Positions 1 to 12,930 of a stretch of 64,000 nt of DNA are shown piece after piece (the first letter of the stretch is position 1; each line of letters starts with the position of its first letter). Both the position numbers and the translations under genes were made by a program. Source of the DNA: Diploscapter coronatus (taxonomy: Eukaryota; Nematoda; Chromadorea; Rhabditida; Rhabditidae). The DNA lies in contig OZ038423.1 of assembly GCA_964036155.1 (NCBI GenBank), positions 38,331,249-38,395,248 of the forward strand, written 5' to 3'. The notes under the pieces are model-generated. The model made no database searches and was not told where the DNA came from. It was given only the letters and a program-made list of their open reading frames with translations.

Positions 1-679
1 GGAATAAAGGAATAGTGGGGGATTTGTTAGGATAAACGGGGATTTGACAATTAACAATTTGGACACCCAGTTGACAGGCGAAGAGAGAGATGAAAGATGA
101 CACTCTAAAAGTCTGGTTATTCAGGAATTAGGAATTGGAACTAATGGACTTGAGGCTTATGAATAGAGGAGAGAGCCTGATTGTCTTTTATGGGAATTTT
201 TTGAGGTTTTCTGAAAATTTGAATTTTTGATTGGAATTTGTTTCAGAAACGTCAAATACGAAAAATTGAAACGATTTAAAAAAAAGAAAGAAAAAAGTTT
301 TCGAAGATCTTGTGATAAAATTCATTGACTTGTTACAACTTGGACCTCAGAAATCATTTTTGTTTCGGTGGTTATTATTGGGATAAAATACAAGGATAAA
401 GACAGGTCTGACCTTAATTGGTAGGTTCGAAGAAAATCGATGAAAATTAAGCTAATGAGGCTGGTCCAAATCGTTGAAATCTGACTCCTCTCCCCTACAA
501 GCAGGATGCGTAATGGGCACGATTGACTTGATTCCAGGCCAGAAATTAGAATATTAGAGAAAAGACAACTCTAAATACCGGATGTTGTCTTTTTCTTGGG
601 GATAAGATTTAGAAGAAAAGTCAATTGTGATTTGTTTAAATCTAGAAATTAGGAAAAAAGTAAGTTGTAAAATTTTCAG
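1..679 (+). other. Intron upstream of the homeobox exon
   Basis: AT-rich sequence with no exon that could supply the first 46 residues of the homeodomain. It ends in a TTTTCAG acceptor at 673-679. I read it as the 3' part of an intron whose upstream exon is outside the window. Nothing else supportable is seen here. Confidence 0.6.
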
Positions 680-2352
680 GTGTGGTTTCAAAATCGAAGG
701 GCGAAATATCGTAGGCATGAAAAGTTAGAATTCGAGTGCGGCTTCCCTCCCGAGAATGAGTCCGTACATTCAGGGAATATTCCGTCTTGGTGAGTCGATT
801 TTGAAAAATTTGATTAAATTGTATTTTTTTCTTTGAAAATTCCTTCTCTTGGTGGGACTATTTGAATTCTCTTGATAGGGTTATTCGAAATTTTAACCTA
901 CTATAGTTTTTCGATTTTCTAATCTAATCTAATCCCTATAGGTCCTGGATGGCTCAGAACCCAAAATACCAGAATAACTCGATGGTTTCGCCGAATCAGC
1001 ATTATCAGGTACTGTAATTTTTCGAAAATACAAAATCGATATTTTCTAATTATAAGGGCGCATTCGCATACTTTGCTCACACTAGAGCGAACATTGAAGA
1101 GCAGCGTTATTCGTGAAGAGTTAGGAAACACCCGCACTTTGCGTTATCTCTCAATGTTCGTTCTAAAAAACGTATTTTAATTTGAATAAAATTTCACTCT
1201 TCTATCATTTTCTTAGTCTTGAAGTTCTATATAAGATTTCTGAAACAGACTGATTCTAGACATTGATGTTGTTCTAGAGTAAAATCGAAAAGTTTCAGAA
1301 CAACTCGTTTTCTACGCCCTCTCTCGACCCGGAACGTCCGAAACGGAAGAATTTAACCCCCGATAACTTGGAAAACGGACGCGCTTCGGAAACTTTCGGA
1401 AACGACGTCTTCAGATTGGGGGAACACCATCTTGACATCGAGCATGGAAACGGCAGCAACATTGCAAATCATGACGAGGTCGGTGTTCTGGAAAAGTCGG
1501 GAACTCAAGAGTTTCTGAAAGGCAACTTATTGGAATTGAAAGGAGCAAAATCATAAAAAAAAATATTGTGTGAAGTTGGCTCTGGAAGAATCTAGAATTT
1601 TAGGCAATTTTCAAGAAGAGTTTCAAATTTAGAAAAACAAAACTCAATTTTCAGGTAGTAAACTTCCACAACAATCTATCGAGTTTCGAGTCAGAGAGAA
1701 GATGCCGAAGAACGGTGAGTTTTAAAAAGTCGGAAAAAAAAACGTTGAAACTTCAAAGAAAAGCAAAAATTCGACATTTTCAGGACGCTAACTACCCGTG
1801 CTTCCCGTTCCGCGGTTTTTCCCCTGCGACCTCGAGAAACGACTACCACTGGTACATCAATTCGCCGTTCTACCCTTCGGGTAATAAATTTAGAAATAAA
1901 TTCTTAAAATTCGAAAAATAGAATCATAACATTAATTTTAAAATCTGAGTTATATAGGGAGTTTTGAACATTAGAAAATTTGAAGGTTTTGAAATTTATG
2001 CAAATTAATACAAAAATCGAGAAAATTATATAATCAATCTCAGATGTTGGAACGTTTTCCACCGCAAATATCCCCTTTGTGGGATGACTTATCTCAATTA
2101 GTTTTGCATCACTATCCCTAATAGTGGAACGATGAAAGATGATGATTGCATTTTTGCGGTGGAAAACACGTCCCAACGTCTGTCTGGGAATCACAATCAA
2201 TATTTGGGTTTCTAGGACTTGGCTGCTATCCGACGTTGCCGTCCGGACTAGGTCTGGCAACTCCATATTCTTCAACGATGGCAAACCTCTATTCGGCAAC
2301 CAATCCGATTAATCCAAACGATGACACCCGATGTGATGATGATCTGGAATGA
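680..2352 (+). CDS. Paired-like homeobox transcription factor, 3' part
   Basis: Exons 680-789, 942-1008, 1299-1478, 1655-1714, 1784-1880 and 2216-2352 join in phase to give 216 codons plus TGA. The first exon starts at homeodomain position 47 and reads VWFQNRRAKYRRHEK, the end of helix 3, with W48, F49, Q50, N51 and R53 present. Q50 and the intron between codons 46 and 47 are typical of the paired-like class. The remaining 200 residues are low in hydrophobic segments and rich in Ser, Asn and Pro (for example GLGLATPYSSTMANLY), as in other activation or repression tails, and end in an acidic stretch DDTRCDDDLE. A nuclear DNA-binding regulator is expected. The exact orthologue cannot be fixed because helices 1 and 2 are missing. 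The fifth intron holds a 142-bp inverted-repeat element. Confidence 0.85.
1083..1167. repeat. Small inverted repeat in homeobox intron
   Basis: AGAGCGAACATTGA near 1083 is matched in inverse orientation by TCAATGTTCGTTCT near 1154. GCGTTAT also recurs inside. It looks like a short non-autonomous foldback element in the second intron shown here. Confidence 0.4.
2041..2182. repeat. MITE-like element, family A copy 1 (142 bp)
   Basis: Terminal inverted repeats begin CAGATGTTGGAACGTTTTCC and end with the complement CGTCCCAACGTCTG. Just inside lie TCCACCGCAAA and TTTGCGGTGGA. TCT flanks both ends and may be a target duplication. A second copy lies at 22025-22165 inside talin. It sits in the last intron of the homeobox gene, 33 bp before the acceptor. 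Confidence 0.75.
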
Positions 2353-3602
2353 CATTCCAAACAAAAATCTCGATTTTAACATTTTCTAGAACATTTTTGG
2401 AAGCCTGAAATTCCGAGGAAGCGAGTTTTAGAAATCGAGGTCTAAAAATGTTCTAGATGATTTTTGAGAAGACCTGATCTTTTGAAATTCCGAGAAAAAT
2501 ATTCCTAGAAAAATCGATTTTAAATTTTCGAGAATATTTCAAATACGAACATTGAAATCGAGTTTTCAAAACAAAATATTATTACTTTATATATATTTGG
2601 ATTACCGTATTCTTCATGAAGAGTACGGTTATAATTTTTTCTTTTTTTGATTTCTAGGTTATTTGATTTTCTTCTACAAAAATTTCCGATCTTTATAGGT
2701 CTAGAACTCAAAATTCTAGACTTTCCAATTTTTCTCGAAAAATTTTCTACTTTAGGCCTAGAAATTCTTCTCTCGAATAAAAACCATGTGCGTCGTTTTT
2801 GATCAAAAAATCTCTCACTGATATGTATGGTTGTTGTGCTGTGGATGCTAGTCCCGGGTTTTGGGTGGTAGGTCATTCTTGTGAGCGGTTGCAAATGCCC
2901 CTCTAAAATCAACCATTCGTCCAGAGTTTAAGCTAGAGAGATTTTCTTTTTCTTTTCCCTACACTATTTTTAGGGGGTCATTTTTTCAACTTTTCCGTTG
3001 TAAAATCGTCAATTCCCACGTGCTCTCTATGCTGTAACCTTGGATGTTCAATTTTCAGCCTTCCAAGAGGAAATAGTGGGGGCGAAAGAAGAACAATCAA
3101 GCATCTGATCTTTAGTTTGCCCACTAGATTTTTCTTGAAACGTCGGAATTTGTTCGGTTTCTCCGAGTAACCTCCCGTGTCTTGGTATAATTTGTTTTCT
3201 GCTCTGGTCTTGCAATGTTCTTTTCTCAGCCTCCTGTTTGCAGTTTCAGGTTTTCGGCCCTACCCCTAGCCTTTCCTTTCCCAGGCTACTCTTTCTTTCT
3301 TTATTCGCTGTTTTCTTTTCCGTTCAAGCCTTATCACTTCCAAAGATGGGAAATGTTCTTTGAAAAGCGAAATCTCGTCGAGACCCGATCTTTTCCAACG
3401 CTATTTCCAGCCTCGTTTAAAACCTGCAAATTTTTGGAATGATAAGGCTGAAATTCGCGTTATTTTTAAAGAAAATTTTCGTGATTTTTTTCCATCTTTC
3501 GACGTTCCAGGATTCTGAACCCGCACGACGATCAGAGGGGATTACGGTAGAAGCGGGTAGTGACGCCGTCTGAATCAGGCGAATGGGCGCAACGACGTCA
3601 CG
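2353..3602. other. Intergenic region, homeobox gene to pdp-1
   Basis: Expected to hold the 3' UTR of the homeobox gene and the promoter of the phosphatase gene. A GACGTTCCAG acceptor-like site at 3501-3510 could be a splice site for a 5' UTR exon. A pyrimidine-rich tract spans about 3200-3350. No coding exon could be supported. Confidence 0.4.
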
Positions 3603-6600
3603 ATGCGACACCGCTTTTTCATGCACACGCTCAGGTAACAAAAATGGGGTGCAAAATCAAAATATTTTTTCCATGAAAAAAATATATATAATTAGATGTT
3701 TGAACAGCATACTCTGGTTTGGAAACAACTCGAAGAGCTTTTCCGGGAAATCCGAAAATTGTTAAGAAAAAGACTGAAACTTTGGAATTGGAAAAAGATA
3801 GTTTCAAGAACTTTTGAAATTTGAACTTATCAGGAAAATGATGGATGATGAATTGATATTGATAGACTTATCAATTCAGCGAAAACGAATGACGATATCA
3901 ATGTGGAATTTTGGAAAGATCGTATAAATTCTTTTTTATTTACGTTAAAACTTTTTTTTTCTTAAAACTAATTTTTCAAAAACACCTAATCAATTTTTAT
4001 CAATTCAGAAGAAGGAAATGATATCAACTTTCCAAATTTTCAGCGCCCGATCAGTCAGGAACACGAAGTGGAACGCCGATGCGCATTTGAGGTTCGAGAA
4101 AAATTAAAAAGAAACTCCAACATTTTTACAAATCATGTTCCAAAAATGATTTGTTGCAGAGAAAAATTCTCGGGTACTTTGCAAAAAATAAAAGTTATTT
4201 AAAGTTTTTAAAAATCAAAATTTCAGGGCCCACGAAAAGACGGTGAAAATCGAGGAGGAAGCGATTTTGCGAGTGGACTCCTGTCAGTTGGCCGCGAATA
4301 GCCCCATCGAAGACTACTATTCCGGCGCAAAATGTAAGTCTTCTAAAATTAAATAGGGGAGCTGAGGTGGGGGATATTCTATTTGAAAAAAGCTTTCTTT
4401 TATAAATTTCTAGAAGTGTTTAGATTCAATTTTTTCTTCCAAAAACAATAAAACAAAAAACTGAAGCTTCAACAAAATTTCACAATTGCATTTGTTACAG
4501 GCCTCTCGTCGAACGCGTTTCTATTCGGCGTCTTTGACGGCCACGGCGGACCCTATTGCAGTCGACACGTCTGCACCAACCTCTTCCCCTACGTCTGTGC
4601 AGCCGTTCTCAAGAAACACGAGGTGGGAGACTGTTCTCTTTTCGGAGAAAGATCATTATTAATAGGAGATCGAAAACATCAATTAGGCGATTTATTTGAT
4701 TTTTTTTTCATGTCCTGGAAAGGAGATCAAGGGATGTGGAAAGATCTTTTTCTCTTGGAAAATCGAAATTCAGAGAAATAAGATTAATTTTTGAAATAGA
4801 CGTCAATATTTTAAGGAAGAGATCTTTTTCTTCGAAGAAAAGATATCATTTTTGAGAAAATACCAATATTTCAATAAAGAAAAAGATATTTTTGAAGATG
4901 AGCAATTTAAAAAGAAATTTGCAGAAGACCGAAATCGCGCTCGATCAACGCCTGCAATGGCTCTTCAGCAGCTCCGATTCGCACCTACCAAACGATTTTG
5001 TGTGGGTTTTTTCTTCAAATAAAAGAAAACAACCAAACTTGAAACGCTTAAAAATAGAATACAAATTTTAAAGGGAAAATATATATTTCAGTGGCGAGGC
5101 GAGCAACGAGAATTTCGTCCGCTTCTACAAAGAATTCAAGGAGCACGCCAAAAGTGGTGGGTGCTTAAAATAAGATTTAAAATAATAATAATAGTAATAA
5201 TAAATTTGACAAAAAATCTCAGGAACCGTCCGAGAGGCCCTCAAAGCTGCCTTCGAGTCCTGTGACCACGACCTCGCGCGAGCGGCTTTGCCAAGCGGAG
5301 CCGGATTTATCGACAAGTAAGCAAAAAACTAAAAATAGTCCTACAAATTTAAAATATATCTCTAAAAACTAAAAGAATCTAAAATTTAAGAAAATCTTTC
5401 TAGAAAAACATTTAAAAATGGCAGAAATTTTTCAAATTTTCCGATAAAAATTATATTTGAATGCAATTTTATTTTAAAAATATTCTAGTAGTCCGAAAAA
5501 ATTCGATCCGAATCGGTAGGTCTCGAAAGCGAAAGGCAAAGATTTCTAATCGTCGTACTCGTCTTAAAAATAATAAATTTAAGGCTTCTAAAATCGTGTT
5601 CGTTCTTACATCTTCTAGATTTTTGCATTTTCCAAAAATTTAGCAGTCACTTAAGAAATACAACACTGTCCTCCTGAAAACATACTATTTGTGAAAAATT
5701 TTTAAAAATCACATGTTTGTCCTTGTGAAACTTATCAAAGTTTTTAGAGGGTAGAAAATAACAAAATTTGAAAATCTTCAGACACGCAGCTCTAATCGCC
5801 GCCTCGGGTTCGTGTGCGACGTTGGCGCACATTCGCTCCTGGAATCTGCACGTCGCCAACATCGGGGACGCCGCTGCCGTGCTGGGTTGGTTTTGCAAAA
5901 ATTTTAATCGACCAGAAATTAAAAGGAATAAAATTTTCAATTTTCGGGCATCAATATTTTGAAGGGATTTAAAATGTTCGAAAGGATCCAAATTATATCT
6001 TTTCGAAAAATAAATACAAAAAGAACAATGAAAGTTTAGAAAGTAATCAAAATGACGTGTTTTGAAAAATGAATCTAAAAATTGAAGCAATAAAATTTGC
6101 AGGCGTCGTGACGCCGAATGGTGACGTAATCGCAAGAAGGCTTTCCCGCCCCCACTCACAAGACACCGCGAACGAGGTCGAACGCATCAGGAAGGCCCAC
6201 CCGACTTCCGAGTCCAGGTACCGTAATCCTTAAACTAGAATAAAAATCATTGAAATTTCGAAAGGTCAATACAAATTTTATTGACAAAAGTTATAATTTT
6301 AATAAAAGAGCTGATAAATATTTGAAAACATAAAGGAGATGTTGAAAAGTCCATAAAATCGATTGTTTTTCCAGTACGATATTCCGCCAAGGCCGCCTCC
6401 TTGGCGAGCTAATACCGTTGAGGGCTTTCGGTGACGTGCGCTACAAGTGGCCCCTGGAACTGCAGAAGGTGGGGGTGATTACGGCATTTATTCAAGAAAA
6501 GATCGTTGATGTTGTCTCTTGATTGGAGATTCCAGTATTTCAACTTCTTGGAGTTTTTGGTAGCACACGCTGTCGGAAGTTGAATTTTCGAAAACTAAAA

Positions 6601-7628
6601 ATAAACAATTTAAAAATGTTTTAAAAAATGAAAATCTTTAGGTGGTTCTCGAGCCGCTCGGCTTCCTGCCGCCGCTTTATCTCCATACGCCGCCCTATCT
6701 GACCGCTTCGCCGGAGGTGGGTTTTGAATCGACTTTTGAAAAATAAGTAAAAAAAATCTAAATTTCAATTTTGCAAATGACAAAATTTGAAAAATTGCAG
6801 GTGTTCTACCACAAGCTGACGCCGAACGACAAGTTCCTGGTGCTGGCGACGGACGGCCTGTGGGACTTCCTCGATCCGGACACAGTCGTCAGGCTCGTTC
6901 ACGACCACACACTCGGCACCCAGACCCTACAGCCCTACGCGCCCAGATCGGGAGTTACTCTCGGACAGGTGGGAATTCAAATCGAATTTTCTGTACCCTT
7001 TCGAAAGTTTCTAATCCCGACTATTACGACTATACATGCAAAAGCCAAGAGCTAAACGAACATATGGGGGACTTGAGTTTGAAATTTTGTATGTCTGAGA
7101 CTCGAGACGTTTGTAGATGTGGTCAAATTTCCTAGCAAAACCTCATTAAAACATTCGGAAGGTAAAATGTCAAATAAATAAAAGGTATCGAATTACAAAG
7201 AAAAAGTCTACAGATTAAATTTGAAAAATAAGCCAAAATGTCGGTTTCCAGGTGCTACGCGACCTCAACGAGCGCCACATCGGGGAGAAGAAGTCGAAAA
7301 AGCCGATCGACGAGAATTCCGCGACGCACATCATTCGCAACGCCCTTGGCGGCGTGTCAGGGGGCATCAACAAACAGTACGAGAAGCTCATCGATACATT
7401 GAAGGTGAGAAAATTTGCATGTCGATTTAAACAAATCGACTTATTTTAAAAATTTAGAAATGAACTGCTTTATTGAATTAGCAATTTCTTGAAAGAAAAT
7501 TTTTTTTAAATTACAAAAGTTTCTAGGTTCCGCCGGGTCGAGCGCGAGGCGAGCGTGACGACATCTCGGTAGTGGTGATCCATTTCGACACGGACTACGT
7601 GGGGCAGCACGCCGACGACGAGGACTGA
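3603..7628 (+). CDS. pdp-1: Pyruvate dehydrogenase phosphatase (PP2C family)
   Basis: Fourteen exons (3603-3634, 4044-4091, 4227-4333, 4501-4622, 4925-5001, 5092-5156, 5223-5316, 5782-5885, 6103-6217, 6375-6468, 6642-6716, 6801-6968, 7252-7404, 7527-7628) encode 451 aa. PP2C metal and catalytic motifs are intact: FDGHGG at about residues 74-79, IGDAA at 209-213, ATDGLWD at 327-333 and RDDISVVV at 428-435. The segment DSCQLAANSPIEDYY just before the catalytic core and RAFGDVRYKW are characteristic of the PDP subfamily, which dephosphorylates and reactivates the E1 subunit of mitochondrial pyruvate dehydrogenase. The N-terminus MRHRFFMHTLSARSVR is basic without acidic residues, as expected for a mitochondrial presequence. 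In-frame TAG and TGA lie upstream of the ATG, supporting this start. AATAAA follows the stop at 7691-7696. In C. elegans PDP-1 has been linked to TGF-beta and insulin signalling. Confidence 0.93.
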
Positions 7629-7690
7629 TTCTCTGAGACGATATTTGAACCGATTTCTGATCTATACGAACCGCTTTGTTCCGCGTCACT

Positions 7691-7696
7691 AATAAA
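7691..7696 (+). terminator. Poly(A) signal of pdp-1
   Basis: AATAAA 63 nt after the stop codon of the phosphatase gene, in the usual position for a nematode cleavage signal. Confidence 0.6.
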
Positions 7697-7954
7697 TTGG
7701 TGAGACTTCGTGGCAGGACCTCCAAATCGTAAATTTAAAAAGAAAGAGGAAGAACAGTAATCCTACCGTAATCTTAAAAAAAAATCAAATTTTTAACGAG
7801 AATTTTTGGAGATTACGTTGGATGACATTTTTACGATTTTGCAAAAATTCAAGATTCATTTCAAGAACGGGCTTTTCATGCGTATTTCTTCGTACTCTTC
7901 CATTTTAGGCATTAGTTAGCTTAGCTAGTTTGTTAGGAATTAGTGGTAGTTTTG

Positions 7955-8048
7955 CCGGACCAGATAGAATTTGAGTCTGAATGTCGGGTGCGATCTAATT
8001 TTAAAAAATATATCTTGTCGAACCCAACTCAAACTCTATCTAGGTCCG
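7955..8048. repeat. Inverted-repeat element with CCGGACC ends
   Basis: The left arm CCGGACCAGATAGAATTTGA pairs with the right arm, whose complement reads CGGACCTAGATAGAGTTTGA. The arms are separated by about 50 bp. Size and structure suggest a MITE. Confidence 0.6.
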
Positions 8049-8354
8049 AGTTTAGCCGTTGTTAACTCCATTTTTTCTTTTCAAAGAAATGCTTTCATTG
8101 TATCGAGATTAGCTCAAACTTATCGGTGTGTGTTTTTGGCCAACATTTTAATTCTTATTTCAGTGCTTGATAAAATCTTGTGAAAGTCCCCTAAAATTCT
8201 AACCGTATCCGTTAAAATCTTGTAGAATTTATCGTAACTTAAAACGAATTAATTTTTTTCTAGTTTTGAAATTTTGTTGAAAACTGCGATTTTCGCCCTT
8301 TACTTACCTGGGTAAACATTGCTGTTTGATTTCTGCAAAAATATAAAAATTTTA

Positions 8355-8452
8355 GATCCGAGCACTTTTCTCCTGAAATTTTCGAAGTGGGTACTTTGTC
8401 TCAAGATATGTTCTTTTATTTTCTGCTTTAGGAGAAAAGTACCCGCATCCGA
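8355..8452. repeat. Inverted-repeat element with CTTTTCTCCT arms
   Basis: GATCCGAGCACTTTTCTCCT pairs with the complement of AGGAGAAAAGTACCCGCATC. It is a foldback of roughly 100 bp in the intergenic region. Confidence 0.5.
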
Positions 8453-8777
8453 AAATTCTAATTTTCACCCTTTCGTGTAAACTTTTTTCTTTTCAAAAAG
8501 GGTACCCTCCGTTCAAAAGCCATATGATTTTCTTGTAATTTTTTTGTAATTTCAAAAATTCGGAAAAAGCGATTATTCCGTGAAAAAGAACACTTTGAAA
8601 TTTTATTTTTTATGATTTTTCTTTGATTTTAAGGAAATATTCAAACTTTCCAGGTGAAAGAACAGTCGGTTCACATTTTTTGCAGAAGAGTAAAGAGAAG
8701 TTTACCTGAAATCGGGCAGAATTTTCATTCTGAAAACATAACTGTTACATCGTAGTGTTTTGACCATACCTTTGACT

Positions 8778-8892
8778 AGGGGTGGGCCAGAATCGACTTG
8801 AAAAATTCGAAATCGAAACCCGTTTTTCAAAACACCGGACCGAAATCGGAAGTTCCTATGCTGAAAATCATCGGAATTTCCGGCCCACTCCT
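8778..8892. repeat. GTGGGCC-ended element, family B copy 1
   Basis: Starts AGGGGTGGGCCAGAATCGAC and ends TTCCGGCCCACTCCT, an imperfect inverted repeat with internal motifs rich in CGGAAC or CGAAACC. Related copies are at 11116-11179 and 12931-13030. Confidence 0.65.
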
Positions 8893-9843
8893 GATCCCTA
8901 CCATTCAATACCCTCTCCAAACTATTTCTCCTATGTTTCGTGGCTCGTCGTATCGCGGTTTCCAAGTAGCCTTCCAAGCTGATGCTTCTATCAAAAGTTA
9001 GTTGTGCATTGTGCACTTTTGAAAATAGCAACTTTCAAACAGATTGTCATTGATAATTTTTTTTGCTCTAAAATATGCAGCACATTCAGTTCTACAAGAA
9101 TATACTGGGTGTTTTCGAGTGGAATCATTGTACACTTTTAGAAATTAGTTTTTCTCGAAATTTCGTTGACGACTAATCTTCGAAGGGTTGCAGAGCAGCT
9201 TCCCATATAAATCTTTCAAGTTGATATTTGCCGTCGTGATAATCAAAATCACGAAATGTGCTAATTGCACGATAGCGATTTAACGAGACTTGTCGATTTT
9301 ACAAAATTCAGCAATCTGAGCTCTGAAACGCAGATGATAATATTTGGCAGATATTGATATTTGAGTAGGTTAAGATCAGCGACAGTTAAATTTCGTTAAA
9401 GTCATCATTAATGCATATTTGATTTGACTAGGCGAATTTGGCTTTGATATACTGAATGACTAATTACACTAGGCACCATTATCGGAAAAATTCCATCTGT
9501 CGACTCGCAAAACTAGTGAACTTTATATTTTACTGTTTCAATTAAATGGTTTTTTCTGTGCATAAATAATAAGTAAACCAAAAAACCATCTGTCCTTTGA
9601 ATTCCATCGACTATAAAAGATCGGTGAGCAGACTTTTGAATTATGAATTCAAATTATGCTCGTATCAGAGTTAACTTTATTTAGCAAAAGCATAATTTAA
9701 TCTGTCAAACACAATTTCTCAAAGCCCTAATTTTTAAGATATATTTTATTTAAATCTATATTCATTTCAGGAAATTTCTTGTTGTGCGAAATAGTTATTA
9801 ATTCTGATAAATTTTATATCGGTTTATAGTAAATAGTATCAAT

Positions 9844-12272
9844 ATGGGAGCTATTAATGAAGGTAATCATATTATTAAAATTTCAAAATTTTTCGTGATG
9901 TTACTAAAAAATTACGGGGTCCTGGAATTGTCGCAAAATTTCCAAGAAAGCGTTGCATCATTTTCATGTCGTATCGTTGTGACAATCCCAAATCGTCAAA
10001 ATTGCAAAGTCTAATAAAACGCTTCAGCTAGTGATGCATATAAACGAGTAACAGAAATTGTTCTTGTCATATTTCTATGTCTTGAAATACCTTCTCTAAT
10101 ACTACAAATTTTAATGGCATATTCCTTCCGCATTACTGATGAAAAACGAGAGGTAAGTCATTTTATTTTTGTAATAACATTTGTTTATGGCAATCAGTAA
10201 ATATTAAATCGACATTAAACATTAATTTAAAATGACTTTATCTAGAGTAAACCTCTTTTTCGATTATAAAATTAGTCTTTAATTTCTGCAATATTTTCCT
10301 GACAATGCTTGCCATCAAAATGTGAGGTGCTGAAAATATCAAAAATCGTTGTGAAATATGTACTTATTTAAAATGGCTATTGAGCAAATGAATTAAATTA
10401 AATATTAAGAAGTGGTGCGAAGAAAATAAGAAAAACTATAAACGTCTTTCATCACACCATTCAAAATAAATGCCAAAATTCTAAAAATTGTCTACCTTTT
10501 TCTTAGTTCACATTTAAATAATAATTCGACTATACTTTCAAATTATTAATTTCAGGCGCCATACTATCCGATAATAATCAAATTTCGTGCACTTTCATAC
10601 CTGTTAGCTGTTAGTTTGGTTATTATATTTTTTTTCTTTGCATCGATACCACTATATTCATTCATATACTCAGTCGGCAAGTACATCACGTATTACAAAT
10701 TATCTTTTTACTAAGAGTTCTTAATTTTGTCGTTACATTTTCTTAACAATAAGACTGAGTTATTTTAAAGGTGACAAGTATTAATATATTTCATCATTCT
10801 ATAGATACGAACGATAGAAACTCCTCTAAAACTTTATTAAGTTGAGTAAGCTATATACATATATTTAATTTTAGAAAGTGAAATAATTGCGGAGTTCCTT
10901 TTTGTTTGGCTAATGATTACTGCTACCATAGCTACAATTACTTTCTTTTTATTGACACCATTTATTTGCTATTCATTATCATTATTGAATATATGCCTAG
11001 TTTTACAAAGATACGCATTGCTGTATGAAAATGAGACACTTACAAAAATTCTGACCAAGTAGGTTTCAGTGTAAAGCATCGGCTTGAAATAGGATTAGAT
11101 AACTAAGAAGAGATCAGGGGTAGGCCGGAGTTTTATTTTCAAAATTGCGAAACCGAAACCAGAATTTCGACTCACCCCTGGAAAGGATAGTAGAAACAAC
11201 TTTTCTACTGAAATTCAAAATGTAGTGTATTTTATTCAGGATGCATGATGATAGCATACTCCATTTTAATCAAAAATTTAGAAGTTACCTGCACAAAACC
11301 ATATGGATTGTTTTGATCTTCAGCGGCATTATTTCAACTGTTCATGCAACAATAATTTTCAACATTGTATTTTTTGAAGGTGATGATTCATATTCAAAAT
11401 ATGTGCAGGTTAGCGAATAATATATCGTAAATTAATTGATTATCAAATGTCTTCTTAGCTAATTGGTATGAGCATCGATATATGTGCACTTCTTTCGACG
11501 TTGGCATATTTTGCATTTTATCATAAATTTCAAAACCTTGCAAAATTATCAAATCGAAATTATGGAGCAGATAATCGACGAATTCTGTATCAGATGATCC
11601 CGTTTGCTTTCCAACATGTAATATTTTGTCATTTTTGTGAAAAGTTTCCGTAAAACCTCTAATTGAAACCCCGTGATTTTAGTTTCAACCCCTATTTTCG
11701 GGAAATTCCCAATTTTCAACCGATCATATCTCGTCATCTTGTGATCTTAGAAACTTACGATCAAAAGTAAAAATACGCCACACATTCCAAAGATATTATT
11801 AAACCACTTCTTTAGATGATTTGAGTTGGATAATGTGTAGATCTGGCATTTTGGGGAAGTGCATTTATTTTAGGGGGTTTCAACTATAAAGGTTTTACTG
11901 TATGTAAAAAGATGTATTGTTTAGATTGTATCTCTACTATTAACCAGCTGCAACATTTTATTTAAATATAAACATTTATTGACTGACTTTATAATTTTAC
12001 AAAGTATTGATCCAAATGAGAACACTATATTTATAACATGTTATAGTGCTATAAAATTTCTCGATGCATATTTGTGGTCGATAACGATACCACTCTCATT
12101 TATAATTTCTAGCCCCGCCAGACGAAAAGCTATAACCAATCTATTTCGAATTCGGTGAGAAATTAACGTTTCTTGGGAATTTTATTATGAAATGATCATT
12201 CTGTTTAGAAAAAAAAACAAATTTCATCACAATCACTCGTCCAAGTCTCGAGTGTGGAGCGGTCAACAATGA
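9844..12272 (+). CDS. Nematode seven-transmembrane chemoreceptor-like protein
   Basis: Exons 9844-9862, 10028-10152, 10556-10676, 10875-11058, 11240-11408, 11459-11617, 11925-12154 and 12209-12272 encode 356 aa. Seven hydrophobic segments can be read: VTEIVLVIFLCLEIPSLILQ, LLAVSLVIIFFFFASIPLYS, VWLMITATIATITFFLLTPF, then IWIVLIFSGIISTVH, LIGMSIDICALLSTLAYFAF, IPFAFQHIVSLLLTSC and AYLWSITIPLSFIISS. A short basic cytoplasmic tail (RRKAITNLFRIRKKNKFHH) follows. This is the architecture of the expanded nematode serpentine receptors that act in sensory neurons. I think it is closest to the Sra/Sre-type groups but cannot assign a family without a search. The third intron has a GC donor (G|GCAAGT at 10677). 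AATAAA lies 19 nt after the stop. Confidence 0.8.
11116..11179. repeat. GTGGGCC-ended element, family B short copy
   Basis: AGGGGTAGGCCGGAG at the left and TTTCGACTCACCCCT at the right, with internal CGAAACCGAAACC. It is an internally deleted relative of 8778-8892 in an intron of the chemoreceptor-like gene. Confidence 0.5.
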
Positions 12273-12290
12273 GCCGAATTCAGTCGTAGA

Positions 12291-12296
12291 AATAAA
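12291..12296 (+). terminator. Poly(A) signal of the chemoreceptor-like gene
   Basis: AATAAA starting 19 nt after the TGA stop. Confidence 0.6.
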
Positions 12297-12821
12297 GTCC
12301 TAAAATATAATTCTATTATTTCATTCTTATTTGTTATAATACTTCGTCCACAAATAAATTCATCAATTTTAAATGCCGTCAGTCTATGAATGTTTAATGT
12401 ACACTAAAATCGAATAAATACATCTGTCCATTCGTATGAATTTACATTAGGGTTCACTTTTAGAATGTATCAAAAGTAGATAGAATAACATCAGTAATAT
12501 TGCAAACATAATCGACCGCAAGACTCATAAGATTGAAGTTCTCTATTTTATGTGTCGAATAGCTTGAAAGTTACAGGGTACTTACAAAATTATGCCATAA
12601 TTTAATTTACTATTGCTTCAGGATATCGAATTTGAAACGGATGTTAACCATTCGAAGACTGTTCAAGATTCGACTACGAATCCTCAATATGGTAATTTAT
12701 TACCAAATGATAATACATGTTGAATTATTATGTGGTTTTCTAGGTTCAATATTACTCGAAAACCCACCATTCATATTTGAATTGATGCTGTTTTATTCTC
12801 ACTTGTTGCCAGTTATTCAGG

Positions 12822-12900
12822 CCTAGGGAGGACGATCGCCAGAAACCCCTTGTGACCTACCCCCAGTATATTTTCTTAACGAATTTCTATCTCTAACTTA
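12822..12900. repeat. CCTAGGGAGGACGATCG repeat, partial copy
   Basis: CCTAGGGAGGACGATCG, then CCTACCCCCAGTATATTTTC, matches the left part of the element at 18510-18665. The right half is absent or diverged. Confidence 0.6.
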
Positions 12901-12930
12901 TCATGAGCCATAATATCTACCTTTGCGACT

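Larger units (their letters stand above)
7629..9843. other. Intergenic region with small inverted repeats
   Basis: No coding exon could be supported. It holds three inverted-repeat elements (about 7955-8048, 8355-8452 and 8778-8892), then about 900 bp of plain AT-rich sequence that should include the promoter of the chemoreceptor-like gene. Confidence 0.45.
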
